The notes under the pieces: generated by a model | Seen by the model: the letters and a program-made list of their open reading frames with translations, nothing else | Told to the model about the DNA's origin: nothing | Databases searched by the model: none | Assembly: GCF_014651535.1 (NCBI RefSeq) | Contig: NZ_BMXB01000008.1 | Location: 106,853 to 170,852 of the forward strand | Length of the DNA: 64,000 bases | Source: Salinimicrobium marinum | GTDB lineage: Bacteria > Bacteroidota > Bacteroidia > Flavobacteriales > Flavobacteriaceae | Reading direction: 5' to 3' | Translations under genes and position numbers: made by a program | Shown here: positions 45,204 through 54,916 of the stretch, piece after piece | Numbering within the stretch: position 1 is the first letter of the stretch | Layout of the letters: every line of letters begins with the position of its first letter

Positions 45204-46550
45204 TTAGATAGTTTGTTGTTTTTTATTTCGTGTTTTATTGATAGATAATTCCTCACTTAATTCCTCGAGAGACTTTCCTTTAGTTTCCGGCATCATGAAT
45301 ATGACAAACAGTAGTTGAAGCACCATCATAAATGCAAAAAATGCAAATACGTAAGCTGGACCTATAGTTGAAAACAAAAATGGTATCAGTGATGGAATGA
45401 TTGCTGCTAACAACCAGTGAGTGGAAGATCCAAAAGCCTGCCCTGAAGCACGTAGATGATTCGGGAAGATTTCAGAAATGAAAACCCAAATTACCGCTCC
45501 TTGTCCAATTGCATGCGCCGCAATAAAAAGGAACAGGAAGATTGGCACAGATAACCCTCCCCAATTCAGGAAAAAAGATGCAGCCACCAGGGAAAGGGAA
45601 ATAATATAACCTATAGAGCCAATATACATTAACAGTTTTCGACCCAGCTTATCAATAAGTACCACCCCAAGGATCGTAAAAAGCAGGTTCACTACTCCAA
45701 TTCCGATACTGCTCAGCAATGCAGTACTTTCACCTAAACCGGCTGCTTCAAAAATACGGGGAGCATAATATAAAAAGGCATTTATGCCAGAAAGTTGATT
45801 GAAGAAAGCGACAAGGAAAGCTAGGATCAACGGAAATCTGTACTTTTTCATAAAAATATGTTCCCCTGTTAAGTTTGACTCAGATTGCTTTCTAATTTCA
45901 ATCATCTTGTTTTCTACTTCGTCATCTGGATGTATTGAACCCAATATCTTACGGGCCTCCCCTTCTCTTGCCTTGGATATGAGCCATCTGGGGCTACGGG
46001 GAACCAAAAATACAAATGCAGTATAAATGAATGCGGGAATGGCTTCCACGCCCATCATCCACCTCCAGGGTTCCTCTCCCGTATTTCTCAACAAATAATT
46101 AGATAAAAAAGCAACCAGTATGCCCAGAACAATATTGAATTGATAAAGAGACACAAGACGCCCTCGATATTTTTGTGGAGCGATCTCGGATACATAGGTA
46201 GGCGCTGCAATAGTGGAAGCTCCCACTCCAAGTCCTCCAATGAATCTGAAAATGGCAAAAGTAATTGGATCATTTGCAAGTGCTGAACCAAGAGCGGAGA
46301 TGATATATAACACTCCTATAAATAATAAAGTATTTTTTCTCCCAAACATATTTGTTGGAATACCTCCAAAAATGGCACCTATGACTGTTCCCCAGAGTGC
46401 CATTGCCATTACGACCGAACCATGAAATGCATCTGTGGTACCCCAGGCAGCCTGAAGAGATTTGTCGGCTCCTGATATAACAACAGTATCAAATCCGAAT
46501 AAAAACCCTGCCAATCCCGCAGTTATTGACCACGCTAATATTTTGTTCAT
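45204..46550 (-). CDS. MFS sugar porter (fructose/H+ symporter type)
   Basis: 448 residues and 12 predicted membrane helices. Sugar-porter marks are GFLFGFDTVVISG in helix 1, the GRK segment between helices 2 and 3 (FGRKN), PRSPRWLIS after helix 6, DKLGRKLL between helices 8 and 9, and PETKGKSLEELS at the C-terminus. It would import monosaccharide, here probably fructose, across the inner membrane. It is the first gene of the fructan operon, with about 210 bp of upstream sequence holding the promoter. Confidence 0.88.
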   Translation of the reverse strand: MNKILAWSITAGLAGFLFGFDTVVISGADKSLQAAWGTTDAFHGSVVMAMALWGTVIGAIFGGIPTNMFGRKNTLLFIGVLYIISALGSALANDPITFAIFRFIGGLGVGASTIAAPTYVSEIAPQKYRGRLVSLYQFNIVLGILVAFLSNYLLRNTGEEPWRWMMGVEAIPAFIYTAFVFLVPRSPRWLISKAREGEARKILGSIHPDDEVENKMIEIRKQSESNLTGEHIFMKKYRFPLILAFLVAFFNQLSGINAFLYYAPRIFEAAGLGESTALLSSIGIGVVNLLFTILGVVLIDKLGRKLLMYIGSIGYIISLSLVAASFFLNWGGLSVPIFLFLFIAAHAIGQGAVIWVFISEIFPNHLRASGQAFGSSTHWLLAAIIPSLIPFLFSTIGPAYVFAFFAFMMVLQLLFVIFMMPETKGKSLEELSEELSINKTRNKKQQTI

Positions 46551-46682
46551 TTTTCCATTTTTGAATCGGTAACTAAGATAAATGGAAATAAATCTGAAGT
46601 AATTTAGGAATAACTGAAATGGTTATAATTTTGTTAAGTCGGGAAGTGAGTTACTACTAAAGCACTAAACAATAGTGATTTA

Positions 46683-46727
46683 CATATTTTAATAATTTTA
46701 TACTATATCGATGTAGTTTTAAATATG
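46683..46727. promoter_or_regulatory. Candidate operator upstream of the fructan operon
   Basis: The inverted pair CATATTT (46683-46689) and AAATATG (46721-46727), with AT-rich surroundings, lies in the 213-bp gap before the first operon gene. An AraC-type regulator encoded next door would be expected to bind here. This is a position-based guess only. Confidence 0.25.
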
Positions 46728-46763
46728 ATACACAAAGTATAATAATGTTACATTCAATTGGTT

Positions 46764-49523
46764 TCAAAGGGAGTCTTTTAATGATTCTTTAGAGTCTCTG
46801 AATTTTTTAGGTGTTACACCATATTTATTTTTAAAGGAAGTGGAAAAATACCCCGGGGAAGAATAACCAACACTATAAGCAATTTCAGAAACATTTAAAT
46901 CTGTTTCCTCCAGTAAACCCCTTCCTTTCGCCAGTCGCTGGGAATTAATGTATTCATTCACCGTTAAACCTAACATTGCTTTAACTTTCCTGTACAAATG
47001 TACTCTTGAGATATTGAACATGCTGGAAAGTTCCTCTACAGAAAATTTCTGATCGTGTAAATTTTTATCAATGGCCTCATTTAATTGGTTCAGAAATTCC
47101 TGGTCAGATGTATTGAGCTTATCATCTTCAATTTCATTAATCTTATTGGTATAATAGTATCTCAGTTTCTCGCGGTTGTACATTACAGAAACCACCGATT
47201 GCTTAAGAACTTCAAAATTAAATGGTTTGGTAATATAGAAATCGGCACCACTTTGCAACGCCTTTATCCTTGATTCCTGATCGTTAAGGGCGGTTAAAAT
47301 AATAACAGGAATGTGAGAGGTTCGAAGATCATTCTTTAATTCTTTACATATTTCAAACCCGCTTTTGTCCGGGAGGTTTAAGTCACAAATTATTGCGTCC
47401 GGTATTATATCAAAAGCTTTCTTCATGGCGTAGGTCCCGTCAGAATGAAGAAGGTTATAATCTTTTTGAAAATTCCTCTGAAGTAAATTTGCCAAATCAA
47501 GATTATCTTCAATTAAAAGTATATTCAGTTCATTGTCCGAAATAGCAGGATGATCTTTACTCACTGCCTCTCCAATAACTGTTTCTGTAGAATGAGTCTC
47601 TAATCGTTCATATCTTAAAGGTGTATTCTGAGCAAGGGGAATATCTTTTAGATGTTCTGTCCCTTTAGATAAGGAAATGCAGAATTCTGTACCTCGTTTT
47701 GACCTCAAAGAAACCGTGCCTTGATGAAGTTTCACAAATTGCCTGGTAAGGTACAATCCCATTCCTGAACCAGGTTTTAAATTATTTGTTGCTTGAAAGA
47801 AGGGATCAAAAATATGTTCTTGTTCCCCTGAAGGAATTCCTATACCTGAGTCCCTCACGTAAATATTGACTTTTTTAAGATCTGAACTCTCTTCAATACG
47901 TACTGTAATTTTTCCGTTTTTCGGTGTGAATTTTAAAGCGTTTGATAGCAAATTGAAAAAGACCTTGTCCATCATATTTCTGTCAATATAAAGTTCAATT
48001 TCCTTATTTTTACACTTTAACTCCATATCAATGGAATGTATGGCAGCTTCTGTTTTAAAGTCAAAAAAAATAGTTTGTAAAAACTCATAAATATTTGTTC
48101 GACTTGGTTTTATTACAAAAGATCCTGTTTCCAGTTTCCGGAAATCCAGCAATTCATTAATAAGGCGCAATAACCTCCTGGAGTTATTCATTATAAGCCT
48201 TGTCTCATATTTAAAATTATCAAGGTTTCGGTCTTTTGCTTTCGTCAAAGACTCTACAGAGCTCGTAATAAGGGTAAGAGGAGTCTTGAATTCATGGGAC
48301 AACGCCGTAAAAAAATTAATTTTTGTCTCATTGGTTTCCTTCAATTGTTGAGCGAAATTCTCAATCTGATTTCTTTGAACCACAATTTTTTTATTAATAA
48401 GCTCTAGTTTTCTCTTTCCCCGCTTAACCTTTATTAAGAGATATATACTATAGATTGCCAGGACCAACAGGAGGAATAACAAAAAAGCCATCAGCTGAAT
48501 CAAACTATTTTGAGTATTGTAGGAGGTGATCTGTTGCCGAATGATCGCCTGCTGTTCTTCAATATCTGTCTGCTGCTGGTTTAATTTATTAAACTGGTTC
48601 TGCATAATATCTACATTAACAGAATCTATAACCACTGTTTTAAGGATATTATTTTTTTCTACTACTTCATTTTGAAGAAGATTCTGTGCAAGCCGTATAG
48701 CTTCGCTTCCTCCTGTTGGATAAAGAATGGTAGCTGAAAGTATTCCTTCCCTTACCAGTTGAATTCCCCCGCTTGGACCATATAAGCCATCCACTCCCAC
48801 AAAAATGATGTCATCATCAAGCCCTCTTTCCCTGGCTACTTCAAGAGCTTCCTGGGCCATTCTATCATTATGAGCAAATATATAACCTACATTAGAGGTG
48901 GAATCAAGAATTTTTTTAAGCCCTTCTTTTACTGAAGGTTTCTCCCAGTCGCCCTGAACTGTGCCTATGATCCTTAAGTTCGTTTGGCTGTCAATAATAT
49001 TTCTGAATCCGAGAGATCGTTCATATGCCGGAGAAGATCCCGCCAGCCCTTTAATTTCAATAATATTACCCTTTTTATGGTCCGCATGAGATATAATATA
49101 CTTTGCAGCATTTCCTCCTACCTCAACATTGTTTGCCCCCACATACGCTGTGTAATTACTCCCTTCTATTTTTCGGTCGATCACAATGGTTGGTATACCA
49201 GCATGCATAGCCTTTTCTATTACAGGAGTTATAGGTGCGGACTGAATGGGAGAGACTATCAGTACATCTACCTTTTGATTAATTAATAGGTTTATGTCCT
49301 CTATTTGTTTATCAATATCTCCAGCTGCGTCTAAAACCTTGAGATCAAGTTCAGGATGCAAAGAAGTTTCGATCATCATAGATCGATTCATTTCTTTTCT
49401 CCAGTTATCTGTTGTCATTGCCTGGGAAAAACCAATGAGGTTTCCTTCACGATCTTTATTTGTGTCACAGGCAAAAAGAAAACATAGGACGAGGATGCAA
49501 ATAAGGTTACAAAAGTATTTCAC
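46764..49523 (-). CDS. Hybrid two-component sensor/regulator of the fructan locus
   Basis: 919 residues beginning at a GTG codon. The domains in order are: signal/lipobox-like N-terminus (Cys19); LacI/ribose-binding-type periplasmic sugar-binding domain (about 28-300, with VDVLIVSPIQSAPITPVI and PTIVIDR); a coiled segment; one membrane helix (341-366); HisKA with the phospho-His in ALSHEFKTPL (His410); HATPase (DSGIGIP; GSGMGLYLTRQF); receiver (ILLIEDN, phospho-Asp in ICDLNLPDKSG); and AraC-type DNA-binding domain (about 820-915). This layout matches the fructose-sensing hybrid regulators of Bacteroidota fructan loci. It lies upstream of the operon on the same strand, and the fructose ligand is inferred. 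Confidence 0.9.
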   Translation of the reverse strand: MKYFCNLICILVLCFLFACDTNKDREGNLIGFSQAMTTDNWRKEMNRSMMIETSLHPELDLKVLDAAGDIDKQIEDINLLINQKVDVLIVSPIQSAPITPVIEKAMHAGIPTIVIDRKIEGSNYTAYVGANNVEVGGNAAKYIISHADHKKGNIIEIKGLAGSSPAYERSLGFRNIIDSQTNLRIIGTVQGDWEKPSVKEGLKKILDSTSNVGYIFAHNDRMAQEALEVARERGLDDDIIFVGVDGLYGPSGGIQLVREGILSATILYPTGGSEAIRLAQNLLQNEVVEKNNILKTVVIDSVNVDIMQNQFNKLNQQQTDIEEQQAIIRQQITSYNTQNSLIQLMAFLLFLLLVLAIYSIYLLIKVKRGKRKLELINKKIVVQRNQIENFAQQLKETNETKINFFTALSHEFKTPLTLITSSVESLTKAKDRNLDNFKYETRLIMNNSRRLLRLINELLDFRKLETGSFVIKPSRTNIYEFLQTIFFDFKTEAAIHSIDMELKCKNKEIELYIDRNMMDKVFFNLLSNALKFTPKNGKITVRIEESSDLKKVNIYVRDSGIGIPSGEQEHIFDPFFQATNNLKPGSGMGLYLTRQFVKLHQGTVSLRSKRGTEFCISLSKGTEHLKDIPLAQNTPLRYERLETHSTETVIGEAVSKDHPAISDNELNILLIEDNLDLANLLQRNFQKDYNLLHSDGTYAMKKAFDIIPDAIICDLNLPDKSGFEICKELKNDLRTSHIPVIILTALNDQESRIKALQSGADFYITKPFNFEVLKQSVVSVMYNREKLRYYYTNKINEIEDDKLNTSDQEFLNQLNEAIDKNLHDQKFSVEELSSMFNISRVHLYRKVKAMLGLTVNEYINSQRLAKGRGLLEETDLNVSEIAYSVGYSSPGYFSTSFKNKYGVTPKKFRDSKESLKDSL

Positions 49524-50070
49524 TATCGCATTTATTATAATAAAAGAAAATCACCTTTTCCCAGGATCGTATTACCGGTACCAATTCTGAATTTTCATTA
49601 TTCGCACAAATAATAAATAACTCCTGTTCACTGTAAAATAAACTAATACCGAATAACAAAAGTAAGAATAAGCTCCTCAAAAGCCCGAGAGATCCTGATA
49701 TTAAATTTAATATTAAAGGATTGAAAGGTAAGAAAAATGCTATCGGCTGGTACATCTATTCTCACCCTACAGAAAATACAGATAAAGGCCACAAAATATA
49801 ATATTTTACATTACTCGAAGCTAATAGCTAGTACGTTTTCAGATATCTGCTTATTAAACTTTACAAGACCTCCGCTCCTCTTTTTAAAATTGTATTTCTT
49901 ATTTATTCCATATTGGAATAAATAAATGTTGAATGATTGGTTTTAATGGCATTTTTGTATATTCAAATTTAGATATATGAATAGTAATCTGGATGGTTTT
50001 TGAAGCGGATTTTAATCCGGGTCCTAAAGGTAATGTCGGATTTCCAGAGGACTGAAAACGAATTTAGCAC
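49524..50070. other. Gene-free gap with an AT palindrome
   Basis: 547 bp between the hybrid sensor and the histidine kinase. The only striking element is the perfect 16-bp palindrome ATATTAAATTTAATAT at 49698-49713, within an imperfect TCCT...AGGA frame and about 175 bp before the sensor start. It may be a control site of the sensor gene. No coding frame is convincing. Confidence 0.4.
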
Positions 50071-51219
50071 TTAGTTTAAATCCTGATCCTTAAAAGTCAG
50101 GCAAAAGGTGGTACCTGAATTTACCTCACTTGATACATTAATAGTGCCTCCTACACTATTCATATAGTTTTTTACCAGGTAAAGACCAACACCATTACTG
50201 TTGCTTTGATCGGTAAAGACCTGGTTCAGAGTAAATATTTTACTCCCGTTCTTCCCCATGTCAAAACCTATTCCGTTATCCGTAAAAAGCAGTCTGGAGG
50301 TATCCTTATCTTTTTGAGAAATAATTCTAATTATGGGAGGAATACCCGGCCTTGCATATTTTATGGAGTTCGTTATAAGGTTCAAAAAGATACTGTGTAG
50401 ATAAAAGCTATTCCCTAACAAAAATTCCACTTGCGAAAAATCGATCACGAATTTGGTCCCTGAACCATCGATCAAACTGCGAATCGAATCTGTGGTGGCC
50501 TGAAACACCTCTTTCAGAGGAATCAGCTCCATGGTGGATTTAAGTAAAAGGGTCGCTTTCAAATGTTGCATCTGGTCATCAAGGGTATCCCTCAACTCGT
50601 GTACAGATTTCTCCAGCAGGTTAAGGTATTGTAAGCTGTCTTTATCTTGTATTTGTGAAAGATCAAGTAAACTGAAAATCGACATCATATTGCTTACAGG
50701 TGATCTTAGATCGTGAGAAATAGTATAAGTGAGCTGTTTAAGTCCCGTATTTATGGCTGTGAGATCCTTTATTAGCAACTGTCTATCCTCTTCCAGTTTT
50801 TTCTTATGGGTAATATTTTTAGAGACGGCATATATAAGTTCTTTAGAATGATCTGGTATGGAAGTCCAGGAAAGCCATACAATTTCACCGGCTTTTGTGA
50901 TGTAGCGGTTTTCAAAGTTCAGCAGGGGTTTATCATTGAGAATTAAGGAGCGGGTCTCAGCTGTTATTTCTTTGTCTTCTGGGTGTACAAAAGAACTTAT
51001 GGGGACGGCAAACAATTCTTCCTCACTATAGCCCAGAAGCTTTACAAAGGCAGGATTTACCTTTCTAAAGTAGCCATCGTACCCGGCAATACAGAGATTA
51101 TCGTAGGATAAACGAAAAAATGCTTCCAGGTCTGGCTGGTTTTCGGGAGTAGGGCTGGTCATAATGGATACCGATTTAGGAATCGTGCGAAATTTAAGAA
51201 ATAGATTCAAGCCAATCAT
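50071..51219 (-). CDS. PAS-domain sensor histidine kinase
   Basis: 382 residues, or 363 if Met20 is the true start. A PAS/PAC domain (about 32-145: LCIAGYDGYFRKVNPAFVKLLGYSEEEL) is followed by a coiled linker, HisKA with phospho-His in YTISHDLRSPV (His169) and a HATPase domain (N box NLITNSIKYA; TDNGIGFD; GVGLYLVKNYMN). No membrane segment is seen, so it is a soluble cytoplasmic kinase. No receiver domain and no response regulator gene are adjacent. Remains of a CheB start lie 440 bp upstream on the same strand, which hints that it may once have been the tail or neighbour of a CheB/CheR-PAS protein. Confidence 0.85.
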   Translation of the reverse strand: MIGLNLFLKFRTIPKSVSIMTSPTPENQPDLEAFFRLSYDNLCIAGYDGYFRKVNPAFVKLLGYSEEELFAVPISSFVHPEDKEITAETRSLILNDKPLLNFENRYITKAGEIVWLSWTSIPDHSKELIYAVSKNITHKKKLEEDRQLLIKDLTAINTGLKQLTYTISHDLRSPVSNMMSIFSLLDLSQIQDKDSLQYLNLLEKSVHELRDTLDDQMQHLKATLLLKSTMELIPLKEVFQATTDSIRSLIDGSGTKFVIDFSQVEFLLGNSFYLHSIFLNLITNSIKYARPGIPPIIRIISQKDKDTSRLLFTDNGIGFDMGKNGSKIFTLNQVFTDQSNSNGVGLYLVKNYMNSVGGTINVSSEVNSGTTFCLTFKDQDLN

Positions 51220-51658
51220 TTAAACCAAAAAAGATTTTACAGAACCCGGAGAGAAAACGTCCCCAACTCACAACGAAATTTAAAAGAGATCATGCACCCA
51301 TAAGAATTTTTGTTCATATTTTAACGAGGGTAGAAATCAAAAGAAAAAGCCATTTATTAGTTTTACTTTTTAAAAAATAGGTGCACAAAATTAGTCGATT
51401 CTGAAGTAGAAGTGAATGAAGCGCAGCGTAGTGCTGCAAGCCCCATATCTACCGAACAAATACTATGCTGTAAGGCCTGGAGTAGTTATTTTCACCAACA
51501 CTTTCAATAAACACTCCAGTAACAGCAGTACTTTTCAGAGCGTTTTGCATCGGATAAGTAATCTTGTGAGAAACTAAATTTTAGAAACCTTGTAAATAAA
51601 GGGGAGATCCTATATCATCGCGCCGCGAGAAGTCCTCTTGCTTTCTCCCCCCTTTGTT
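51220..51658. other. Gene-free decayed stretch
   Basis: No coding frame is convincing. Together with the CheB relic at 51659-51754 it forms a 775-bp degraded interval between the kinase and the NSS transporter, consistent with loss of a larger gene. Confidence 0.4.
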
Positions 51659-51754
51659 TTATTCACCGCCTGCGGAAGCTCTAATGCCCACTACCAAAAA
51701 TTTATTTTCAGATTTTGTGAGCGCTTCATAGGGTGTCTTATGTTCAGCTCCTTC
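51659..51754 (-). pseudogene. Relic of a CheB (CheB/CheR-type) start
   Basis: The minus-strand frame reads ALTKSENKFLVVGIRASAGGE followed by TAA. KFxVVGIGASAGGxE is the first strand and turn of the CheB methylesterase domain, as in Flavobacterial CheB-CheR-PAS fusions. Only about 31 codons survive, with a Gly-to-Arg change and an immediate stop. Confidence 0.5.
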
Positions 51755-51994
51755 ATGTGTCTATGGGGGCAAAAAACTTAAAGGTAAGTTATATAAAAGG
51801 TTCCATAGATTTACTTAGCTTTTAAAGTACTTCTCTTTCAATCTACCTGTAATCCTAGCGTTTACGGGATGTTTCATTTTTAATCTTATCATTTATATCC
51901 AAATAATTGCTCGCTAATCGACCTTGGATTACTCCTTTTTAAGTTTTAATCATCTACTTCAAACAATTTCTTCGGAATAGCATATTTTTGCGGC

Positions 51995-53380
51995 ATGGCA
52001 GCAAGAGGTGGATTTTCAAGCAGAATTGGATTTATAGCAGCCGCGGCAGGATCGGCGGTTGGATTAGGAAACATTTGGCAATTCCCGTATGTGGCGGGAC
52101 AAAATGGGGGTGCAGCCTTTCTGTTGATCTACGTCTTCTGGATCTTTCTTATTGGCTTTCCAATTATGTTGGGAGAAATCACCCTTGGGAGAAGTGCACA
52201 GGCAAACCCATATGGTGCCTATAAAAAATACGGTGGAAAAGTCTGGGGTCTTGTGGGACTTTTTGGAATTCTATGCGGGATAATGATCCTCTCTTTTTAT
52301 AATGTCGTCTCAGGATGGGCCTTTGGTTATTTCCTTGAAACTTCCTTTGGAAATCTTCTGGAAAATGAAAACCATTCTTCATTTTTTGGAGAATATGTTT
52401 CCGATTTTACCGACAACCTATGGTTTAGTCTTGGCTTTATGGCTATCACGGCAGTCATTGTTCTCCAGGGGGTTAAGAAAGGCATTGAAGGTTCAGCTAA
52501 AATCCTTATGCCTGCACTTTTTGCGCTTTTAATTGGAATTATTATATACGGGCTCACCCTTCCCGGTGCTATGGAAGGTCTTAAATTCTATCTGCTGCCC
52601 GACTTTAGCCTTATTACTGGTGCTACCATCTATTCTGCTCTGGGCCAGGCTTTCTTTTCACTTAGTCTGGGAATGGGTGGTTTAATTACCTATGGCTCTT
52701 ATCTAAGCAAAAAAGAAAATATTGTAAGTTCTGCAACCATGGTGGCTATTGCCGACACCATGGTGGCTTTTCTGGCAGGTTTAATGATCTTCCCATTAGT
52801 TTTTTCCCAGGGGCAGTCTCCTTCCGAAGGACCAGGATTGGTTTTCGTCGCTTTGCCGGGGATCTTTCAGGCCATGGGACCCATATTAGGTAAAGTCGTA
52901 GGCAGCAGCTTCTTCCTGCTGCTGTGTTTTGCAGCACTCACTTCTACCATTTCCTTATTAGAAGTTGCAGTAGCATATTTCATTGATGAAAGAAAATGGT
53001 CCCGAAAAAAGGCCGTAATTGTCATGGCGATTTTGATCTTTCTCATTGGTATTCCAAGTATGCTTGGCTATGGGGCCATTCAGGGCTTAACTGAATTTAT
53101 CTTTTACGAAGGTAACTCGAAGAGCTTCATGGATCTGATACAGGATCTTTTCTCGGTGATTGCTTTACCCCTTGGAGGCTTCCTTTTGAGCATTTTTATT
53201 GCCACTCGCTGGACTACCGCAAAATTTTCTGAAGAGATCAGTCTGGGTGCCGAAAATTATAAAGGTTCCTTCCTGGAAGGGTTTCTTAATATCATGATCA
53301 AATTTGTATGTCCAGTGGTGCTGGGCTTCATGTTTGTTCTTACGGTGCTTCAAAAGTTCTTTAACGTAGAGCTATTTTAA
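51995..53380 (+). CDS. Sodium:neurotransmitter symporter (NSS) family transporter
   Basis: 461 residues and about 12 membrane helices. The start MAARGGFSSRIGFIAAAAGSAVGLGNIWQFPY is the NSS first-helix signature, with the unwound Gly-Asn-Ile-Trp sodium/substrate site. YSALGQAFFSLSLGMGGLITYGSYL (about 213-237) is the helix 6 counterpart. The protein couples sodium to uptake of an amino acid or related compound, in a LeuT-like fold. A 12-helix bacterial form with EGPGLVF and TSTISLLE motifs is typical. No neighbouring catabolic gene indicates the substrate. Confidence 0.9.
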   Translation: MAARGGFSSRIGFIAAAAGSAVGLGNIWQFPYVAGQNGGAAFLLIYVFWIFLIGFPIMLGEITLGRSAQANPYGAYKKYGGKVWGLVGLFGILCGIMILSFYNVVSGWAFGYFLETSFGNLLENENHSSFFGEYVSDFTDNLWFSLGFMAITAVIVLQGVKKGIEGSAKILMPALFALLIGIIIYGLTLPGAMEGLKFYLLPDFSLITGATIYSALGQAFFSLSLGMGGLITYGSYLSKKENIVSSATMVAIADTMVAFLAGLMIFPLVFSQGQSPSEGPGLVFVALPGIFQAMGPILGKVVGSSFFLLLCFAALTSTISLLEVAVAYFIDERKWSRKKAVIVMAILIFLIGIPSMLGYGAIQGLTEFIFYEGNSKSFMDLIQDLFSVIALPLGGFLLSIFIATRWTTAKFSEEISLGAENYKGSFLEGFLNIMIKFVCPVVLGFMFVLTVLQKFFNVELF

Positions 53381-53667
53381 AAGTACTTCGGAAGCAAAAA
53401 CAATGACCTCATTTCTTCCGAAGTAATTAAAACCTGATGATTTAAAATGTCATTTTTAAATATTTAGCTTCCTGAAGCTTTAACAAAAAGGATGTATTCC
53501 CTACTTTAAAAGATACAGTAGAATCTGCATACAAGAAGTTCAGGGTCATGTTTTTGGGCTCATTAAACAATTCGCTACCTTAGATTTTCAAAAGCTACTT
53601 TCTAAACCCTGAAAGTAAGCTGGCATGATGTCGGCTTCATTGGCAGGGATTTAAAAATCTCCGAGCA

Positions 53668-54123
53668 ATGAAAACAATTTTTGATCGAAATATCAGGGAG
53701 GAACTGATTGATAGAATTAACCAGCTTAATAAGACCAGTAAACCTGATTGGGGGAAAATGGACGTTTCCCAAATGCTTAAACACAATACATACTGGAATG
53801 CATGGGTTCTTGGAAAAGGAAGCCATACTTATCAACAAACTTTTTTGGGGAAAATATTTGGAAAAATAGCATTAAGGAAGATGATAAAAGATGAAAAGCC
53901 TTTTGATAAAAATATACCAACTTCAAATCAGTTTAGAATTAAGGATACGGTTTCTGATTTGGAATCTGAAAAATCTGAATGGATATCGTTGATCAAAGAG
54001 TATGATGATTATTACAATCCTAACTTCGTCCACGATTTCTTTGGTAAAATGACTAAAAAAGAAATAGGAATTTTAGTTTACAAACATACCGACCACCATT
54101 TAAGGCAATTCGGAATATATTAA
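53668..54123 (+). CDS. DUF1569 (DinB-like) protein
   Basis: 151 residues, no signal peptide. The sequence shows the DUF1569 framework of the DinB/YfiT four-helix superfamily: KPDWGKMDVSQMLKHNTYW near the start (first metal-ligand His in MLKHN) and the closing HTDHHLRQFGIY (last metal-ligand His). Such small cytoplasmic proteins bind a divalent metal and often handle thiol chemistry or remain uncharacterised. It is monocistronic. Confidence 0.7.
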   Translation: MKTIFDRNIREELIDRINQLNKTSKPDWGKMDVSQMLKHNTYWNAWVLGKGSHTYQQTFLGKIFGKIALRKMIKDEKPFDKNIPTSNQFRIKDTVSDLESEKSEWISLIKEYDDYYNPNFVHDFFGKMTKKEIGILVYKHTDHHLRQFGIY

Positions 54124-54249
54124 AGTTGACTGCCCAATCTCCATAAAATTAATATTAAGCGGGTTATAAACGAGAATCTTTTAGGTAAAAAGAGTCTTCA
54201 AATAAAAAAATATGTAGTAATTGCAAATCCTCTATAGCAGAAGAAACAA

Positions 54250-54810
54250 ATGAAAATTTTAGAAATCCTGAATCAAAGAATATTAATAATCTCGGTATTG
54301 GTATGTTTTCCGCTGATTATTCAAGCTCAGGAAGATAAAAAATTGTACACTTCTACAAATATTCTTGAAATATATATAAACACAGAGGAAAGTTTGATTC
54401 ACGACGAAAATCAAATTAATACCGGCTGGGGTTTCGAACTAAATTCTCTTCACGGAATATTCATTTTTAAAAAATTCGTTTTATCCGCAGGAATTGGAGT
54501 GAATTTCAATATTGATGAAGAGTATAAATCACTTCCAGCTATATTGGAGATTAGATATAGTTTATACGATTACGGAGTTAACAGCCCTTTCGTTCTTCTG
54601 AATACTGGAAAAAATATAAAAATTGGCAGCTTTTTGCCGGGCCAAACAGCCAAATTAGGATTAGGGTATAATTTTGAGAGTGATTATAATTTCCAATATA
54701 CCATCGAGTTCTTTAAAATATCAAAAACTTATTACACCAGTGAAGTTCAGGATGTCGATTACAACTATCCCGCCGATGGCTATGGGATTTCTGTGGGAAT
54801 CACATTTTAA
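54250..54810 (+). CDS. Secreted hypothetical protein, beta-rich
   Basis: 186 residues. The N-terminus contains a signal peptide (hydrophobic IISVLVCFPLIIQAQ, cleavage after QAQ). The mature part is a run of short amphipathic strands with aromatic ends (GWGFELNSLHGIFIFKKFVLSAGIGVNFNI; AKLGLGYNFESDYNFQYTIEFFKI) and a terminal GYGISVGITF. This looks like a small eight-stranded outer-membrane barrel. No family is recognised. It is preceded by a 126-bp gap and is transcribed alone. Confidence 0.55.
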   Translation: MKILEILNQRILIISVLVCFPLIIQAQEDKKLYTSTNILEIYINTEESLIHDENQINTGWGFELNSLHGIFIFKKFVLSAGIGVNFNIDEEYKSLPAILEIRYSLYDYGVNSPFVLLNTGKNIKIGSFLPGQTAKLGLGYNFESDYNFQYTIEFFKISKTYYTSEVQDVDYNYPADGYGISVGITF

Positions 54811-54916
54811 TTGTGTGTTAAATAAAGACATGTGAAAACGTAGGACTCCCGGCTGTTCACAAGAACTGCATAAAAGGCTTAAAATCAAATGATTTAAGAA
54901 ATTTAAAATAACTAAA

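Noticed and set aside
45200..45256. A longer N-terminus for the second GH32 protein
   Set aside because: It would overlap the MFS gene by about 50 bp and place 19 polar residues before the lipoprotein signal; the ATG at 45199 gives a normal signal and a 4-bp gap.
51983..51990. TATTTTTG as the promoter of the NSS transporter
   Set aside because: It matches TAnnTTTG but lies only 4 bp before the start codon, which would require a leaderless message, and no -33 element is seen.
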